DNA from: Candidatus Latescibacterota bacterium
GTDB taxonomy: Bacteria; Latescibacterota; UBA2968; UBA8231
Assembly: GCA_022826515.1 (NCBI GenBank)
Contig: JAJDUT010000065.1
Span: 1 to 28,216 of the forward strand
Direction: 5' to 3'
Length of the DNA stretch: 28,216 nt
The notes below the pieces were generated by a model. The model had not been told where the DNA came from. It made no database searches and saw only the letters and a program-made list of their open reading frames with translations. A program made the translations under genes and the position numbers. This document shows, one piece after another, positions 25,078 to 28,216 of the stretch (position 1 is the first letter of the stretch; each line of letters begins with the position of its first letter).

Positions 25078-26796
25078 ATGCCTAGAGGCATTCGCAACTT
25101 CACCATTTTTGCCATCGCCCTGCTCGCGTCGTGGATCATAGGTATCAATGTAGCACCGACGTGGACGGTCGAACGGACCGAGTTGGACGTGAAAACGGAC
25201 GACGATGGCAAACTGTACTACATCTATCGCGAAAAACCCGCCTATTTTGAGGCCGTGCCTATGGCGCAAGCCCAACTCGATCCGGCTAAAATTGAGGGAT
25301 CGCGGACGGCACCGTCGGTCACGGAAGAATTTGTCGCTGTGGCGGAGACTGGCCGCTACTATAAACTGGTGGCCAAGCGCCACTGGAGCTATTGGTCGCT
25401 GTTGCCGGCCGTGGTGGCTGTGCTGTTGTGCTGGCTGACCAAAGAACCGGTCACTTCGCTGTTGGGCGGCATCATCGCTGGTGCACTGCTGATGGGCCGC
25501 TACGACTTCACTGGCGATGTGCTAATCCCTTCATTGGCGACCGAAAGCGCGGCCGGAATCCTGCTGCTCTACTTGTGGCTATTGGGCGGGCTGATGGGGA
25601 TATGGTCGCGCACGGGGGCGGCCCAGGCTTTTGCCGAGTTTATGACCGTGCGCTTTGTGCGCGGCCCCAGAAGCGCCAAGCTGGTCGCCTGGCTGCTCGG
25701 GGTCATCTTCTTCCAGGGCGGCACCGTCAGCACGGTGCTGGTCGGCACTACGGTCAAGCCCATTGCCGATAACGAAAAAATCAGCCACGAGGAGCTGGCG
25801 TATGTGGTGGATTCAACGGCCTCGCCGATTGCCTCCCAGCTCGCGTTCAACGCTTGGCCCGGCTACGTGCAGGCGTTCATCTTCGTCTCTGGCGTCAGTT
25901 TCTTGGCGACGGAAGCCGATCGCATTGCCTTTTTCTTTCAAAGCGTACCCTTTTGTTTTTACGCCATTTTTGCCGTCTTGGGCACGTTCCTGCTCAGCAT
26001 TGAAAAACCGCTCTTTTTGGGGAGCCAACTCAAGGCGGCGATGGAGCGCTCGCGTGCGACCGGTCAGCTCGACGCCCCGGGTGCCGATCCGCTGAGTGCC
26101 AAGGAACTGCAAGGGAGCAACGTACCCGAAGGCTATACTCCGCACGTCCTCGAATTCTTCTTGCCGCTGGGCACGCTTATCGCCATTGCCGTCGGCACCT
26201 TTATCGTCAGTGGATCGCCCAATGTGCAGTGGGCTTTTGGCATTGCGCTCCTGTTAGCTGCGGGCATGGCCTTGGCCAAGGGCATGGCGCTCAAAGACCT
26301 CATCGCTGGATTTCACGATGGCATTAAGGGCGTGGTGCTCGGCTCGGTCATTTTGCTGCTGGCGATCACCATCGGCGGCATAAGCAAGGAGACGGGCGGC
26401 AGCATCTTCTTGGTCGAACAGCTCGGCGAGGCCATTCCGTATTTCCTCCTGCCGGTGTTGCTTCAGCTTCTGACGATGGTCATTGCTTTTTCCACTGGCA
26501 CGAGTTGGGGCACGTATGCGGTGGCTTTCCCGCTGGCCATGCCGCTGGCTTGGGCGGTGGCTGGTGCCAATGGCCTAGCGCATCCTGAGCTTTTTATGAC
26601 GTTGTGTTTTGCTGCGGTCATGGACGGCAGTGTGTACGGCGATCAGTGCTCGCCGATTTCGGATACCACCGTGCTTAGCTCCATGTGTACGGGCTGCGAC
26701 CTGATGGACCACGTCAAGACGCAGATCCCGCAGGCGACGCTTGCGGCGGGCGCAGCGGCTTTGTGCTGGACGACCGTGGCGTTTTTTACCGCTTAG
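25078..26796 (+). CDS. NhaC-family Na+/H+ antiporter
   Basis: The 572-residue membrane protein has an N-terminal span ([18 protein letters not shown]), a soluble insert of about 75 residues ([14 protein letters not shown] to [10 protein letters not shown]), then about 11 spans. [20 protein letters not shown] near the C-terminus is a signature of NhaC-type exchangers, and [20 protein letters not shown] is another family block. It exchanges sodium or a small organic ion for protons at the inner membrane. The extracytoplasmic insert is unusual for NhaC. ATG 25078 has AAGGA upstream and lies 35 bases after the C39-like gene; the frame upstream from 25003 is the overlap. A small-metabolite cargo, not just sodium, is possible in this cluster. 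Confidence 0.85.
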   Translation: MPRGIRNFTIFAIALLASWIIGINVAPTWTVERTELDVKTDDDGKLYYIYREKPAYFEAVPMAQAQLDPAKIEGSRTAPSVTEEFVAVAETGRYYKLVAKRHWSYWSLLPAVVAVLLCWLTKEPVTSLLGGIIAGALLMGRYDFTGDVLIPSLATESAAGILLLYLWLLGGLMGIWSRTGAAQAFAEFMTVRFVRGPRSAKLVAWLLGVIFFQGGTVSTVLVGTTVKPIADNEKISHEELAYVVDSTASPIASQLAFNAWPGYVQAFIFVSGVSFLATEADRIAFFFQSVPFCFYAIFAVLGTFLLSIEKPLFLGSQLKAAMERSRATGQLDAPGADPLSAKELQGSNVPEGYTPHVLEFFLPLGTLIAIAVGTFIVSGSPNVQWAFGIALLLAAGMALAKGMALKDLIAGFHDGIKGVVLGSVILLLAITIGGISKETGGSIFLVEQLGEAIPYFLLPVLLQLLTMVIAFSTGTSWGTYAVAFPLAMPLAWAVAGANGLAHPELFMTLCFAAVMDGSVYGDQCSPISDTTVLSSMCTGCDLMDHVKTQIPQATLAAGAAALCWTTVAFFTA

Positions 26797-26806
26797 GAGC
26801 CTTCTT

Positions 26807-27808
26807 ATGCCGACCTTTATCGATTCAACCCCACTTCTCGACGACCCACCTGCGCTCCGCGACCGCATGCAACGCGACGGCCATCTTTTTGTCAGCGGCT
26901 TGCTGCCCACCGATGAACTCGAAGCGCTTAGGTTGCGCTTTTTGGCCATTGCTCGCGACGCTGGTTGGGTTAAGGCCGCCGCGCCGCTTGAAAACGCCAT
27001 TGCTGACCAAGATGGCTTCTGCGTCGAGCCGACGCCCGAGTACATGGATGTCTATAGCCGGATGTACGCGGTGCCCGAATTCCACGCCTTGCAGCACCAC
27101 CCCGCGCTTGTTGGCCTGCTTGAAAAGCTGCTCGACGGCCCGGTATTGCCGCACCCTCGCCTCATCGGTCGCACCATCTTTCCCAAGCGCGAGTCCTTTA
27201 CCACGCCGCCGCATCAGGACTTCATCCCCATTCAGGGCACGGCCGAAACCTATACAGCTTGGTTCCCGCTCCACGATCTGCCGCCGACGATGGGTGGGCT
27301 GGAGGTGGCCGCTGGGGCGCATCAGGGGGGCGTTTATAATTTCCAGCCGGCCTTGGGGGCCGGAGGGCTGGCGATTACCGACTCCTTTGAATGGACCGGC
27401 GGCCCCTTCGCGCAAGGGGACGTGCTGTTTTTCCACAGCATGATGCCCCATCGCGGCGTCCCCAACACCGGCGAGCAACTGCGCCTGTCCATCGACGCTC
27501 GTTACCAGCGCGTGGCCGACCCCATCGCCCCAGGCAGCCTGCTGCCGCACAGCCAGCCCAATACTTGGGAGGCCATCTACGCCGACTGGCCCGACGACCG
27601 CTTACAATACTACTGGCGCGAGTACGAACTGGACGTGGCTGACTACGACAATAGCTATCACGAGGAACGCGACCGCCAAGCCTTGGATCTGGGCGAGCAA
27701 GGCGATCCGCTAGCCGTCTCGGCGCTCCAGCGCATCATCGCCCGCGACAAAGATCCCGACAAGCGCCAGCGTGCCGCCGAGTTGATCGCGGCTATCGAGG
27801 AAAAATAG
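26807..27808 (+). CDS. PhyH-family (phytanoyl-CoA dioxygenase-like) oxygenase
   Basis: The 333-residue protein contains PPHQDFIPIQGT (His136, Asp138) and MMPHRGVPNTGEQLRLSIDA (His215, with Arg for 2-oxoglutarate), the iron-binding pattern of Fe(II)/2-oxoglutarate oxygenases of the PhyH type. RMQRDGHLFVSGLLPTDELE is a usual N-terminal region. A C-terminal tail of about 60 residues (GEQGDPLAVSALQRII onward) is charged and helical. It is 10 bases after the antiporter gene with AGGAG upstream, and ends the five-gene cluster. It is a different subgroup from the PhyH gene at 14700: the residues between the motifs do not match closely. Confidence 0.87.
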   Translation: MPTFIDSTPLLDDPPALRDRMQRDGHLFVSGLLPTDELEALRLRFLAIARDAGWVKAAAPLENAIADQDGFCVEPTPEYMDVYSRMYAVPEFHALQHHPALVGLLEKLLDGPVLPHPRLIGRTIFPKRESFTTPPHQDFIPIQGTAETYTAWFPLHDLPPTMGGLEVAAGAHQGGVYNFQPALGAGGLAITDSFEWTGGPFAQGDVLFFHSMMPHRGVPNTGEQLRLSIDARYQRVADPIAPGSLLPHSQPNTWEAIYADWPDDRLQYYWREYELDVADYDNSYHEERDRQALDLGEQGDPLAVSALQRIIARDKDPDKRQRAAELIAAIEEK

Positions 27809-27817
27809 CTGGGGAAA

Positions 27818-28046
27818 TTATTACTCACTGCTGTTACGCAGTTTTTACTGTCTGCGGCTTCCTGCCGTTGCTGTCCCGAATGGTCATTCCCGCACAAGCG
27901 GGAATCCAGCCTTGCACCCGAGGTGGATTTCGGTGCGCTCAGGCGTGCCGACGAGCTGGCGGGGGTACTCTGGATGCCTGCTTCCGCAGGCATGACCCGC
28001 TAGATGCTATCGGCCATACAAGGTGCGTAACATCAGTCAGTAATAA
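27818..28046. mobile_element. Nested MITE-like element with 23-base terminal inverted repeats
   Basis: The left end (27818-27840) and the reverse complement of the right end (28024-28046) match at 21 of 23 positions, with TTACGCA inner ends. The element is about 229 bases long with no convincing gene. It begins nine bases after the PhyH stop codon. A second, smaller inverted-repeat element lies inside it (27882-27997). Confidence 0.6.
27882..27997. repeat. Inner inverted-repeat element (116 bases)
   Basis: It starts GGTCATTCCCGCACAAGCGGG and the far end is CTGGATGCCTGCTTCCGCAGGCATGACC read forward, an imperfect inverted copy. Each end is itself a small hairpin around CCCGC/GCGGG or CCTGC/GCAGG. 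The pattern is the common dispersed TCATTCCCGC...GCGGGAATCCAG bacterial repeat class, here inside the larger element. Confidence 0.6.
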
Positions 28047-28091
28047 AAAGTTGTTCACCATGAACAAAAAGTTGTGCAACTGACGCACAAC
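28045..28091. repeat. Paired palindromes with direct repeats
   Basis: TTGTTCA-CCA-TGAACAA (28051-28067) and GTTGTGC-seven bases-GCACAAC (28071-28091) are two hairpins side by side. AAAAAGTTGT also occurs at 28045-28054 and 28066-28075, 21 bases apart (two helical turns). This could be an operator pair, a mobile-element end or the 5' part of a structured RNA. Confidence 0.45.
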
Positions 28092-28150
28092 AGGGGCTAA
28101 ACGGCGCAGTGTAGAAACCTTCCACCTACCATTTTAAGTTGTATGCTTTC

Positions 28151-28182
28151 AATCCTTTAGGGCTTTCCTAAAGGATTTTTTT
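28151..28182 (+). terminator. Strong intrinsic terminator
   Basis: An 11-base perfect stem (AATCCTTTAGG and its complement) with a five-base GCTTT loop is followed by T tract TTTTT on the plus strand. It is 340 bases downstream of the last protein gene on this strand, with repeats between, so it may end the five-gene cluster or an unrecognised small RNA. 28092-28150 and 28183-28216 contain no recognised feature. Confidence 0.75.
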
Positions 28183-28216
28183 GTGCGCGGCCTGCTCGTT
28201 GGCACGGAATGTGCAT

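Noticed and set aside
27868..28083. A 71-residue plus-strand frame in the right-hand repeats
   Set aside because: It is composed of the translated inverted-repeat element and has no ribosome site or recognisable domain.
1..28216. CRISPR arrays, tRNA and rRNA genes
   Set aside because: I looked for regularly spaced repeats, CCA-ended cloverleaf sequences and conserved rRNA segments, and saw none. The repeats present are inverted or in two copies only.

Overview
The window looks like part of a GC-rich Gram-negative genome from a poorly cultured phylum. Three features suggest this: phytanoyl-CoA-dioxygenase-like proteins, Gfo/Idh/MocA oxidoreductases and TIM-barrel hydrolase-like proteins occur together; a secreted protein ends in a FlgD/type IX-like 'YPNPFN' sorting tail; and there is a DUF5069 protein. 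The mix resembles Latescibacterota, Poribacteria or related sponge or marine lineages. That placement is an inference from gene content, not a measured phylogeny.

Left part (1-6793) is accessory and defence-like. The 3' end of an IS110-family transposase cuts off the 3' end of a minus-strand hicA toxin gene, and its hicB-like partner lies just upstream of it. A 5.2-kb plus-strand gene follows. It encodes one polypeptide joining a DnaQ-like exonuclease domain, a RecQ helicase and a UvrD/PcrA-type helicase. On its other side is a minus-strand DUF4160/DUF2442 pair, whose DUF4160 gene appears frameshifted near its start. A giant nuclease-helicase between two toxin-antitoxin-like pairs beside an insertion sequence is the most system-like arrangement here.

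Middle part (6888-15509) is mostly chromosomal. It holds a FAD-only thioredoxin-reductase-like protein, a Gfo/Idh/MocA oxidoreductase, a methyltransferase overlapping a Wzx-like flippase, and a small conserved protein. An aspartate-family operon follows: homoserine dehydrogenase, an archaeal-type phosphoglycerate-mutase homologue proposed elsewhere to be a homoserine kinase, and aspartate-semialdehyde dehydrogenase. A PhyH-type dioxygenase gene is attached to its end.

At 15523-17867 base composition shifts abruptly to AT-rich for a two-gene type II restriction-modification module (N4-cytosine-type methyltransferase plus a probable CfrBI-like endonuclease). Its right edge meets a truncated orphan antitoxin gene not resolved as a usual long open frame. 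Beyond it are an M20 ArgE/DapE-like peptidase gene and a DUF5069 gene with a clear terminator.

Right part (19889-27808) is a tight five-gene plus-strand cluster: a GH109-like Gfo/Idh/MocA protein, a TIM-barrel hydrolase-like protein, a secreted C39-like protein with tandem 257-residue repeats and a sorting tail, an NhaC-type antiporter with an unusual N-terminal extracytoplasmic insert, and a PhyH-type dioxygenase. The last 400 bases hold nested inverted-repeat elements, two palindromes and a strong orphan terminator, but no convincing protein gene. I found no tRNA, rRNA or CRISPR array.
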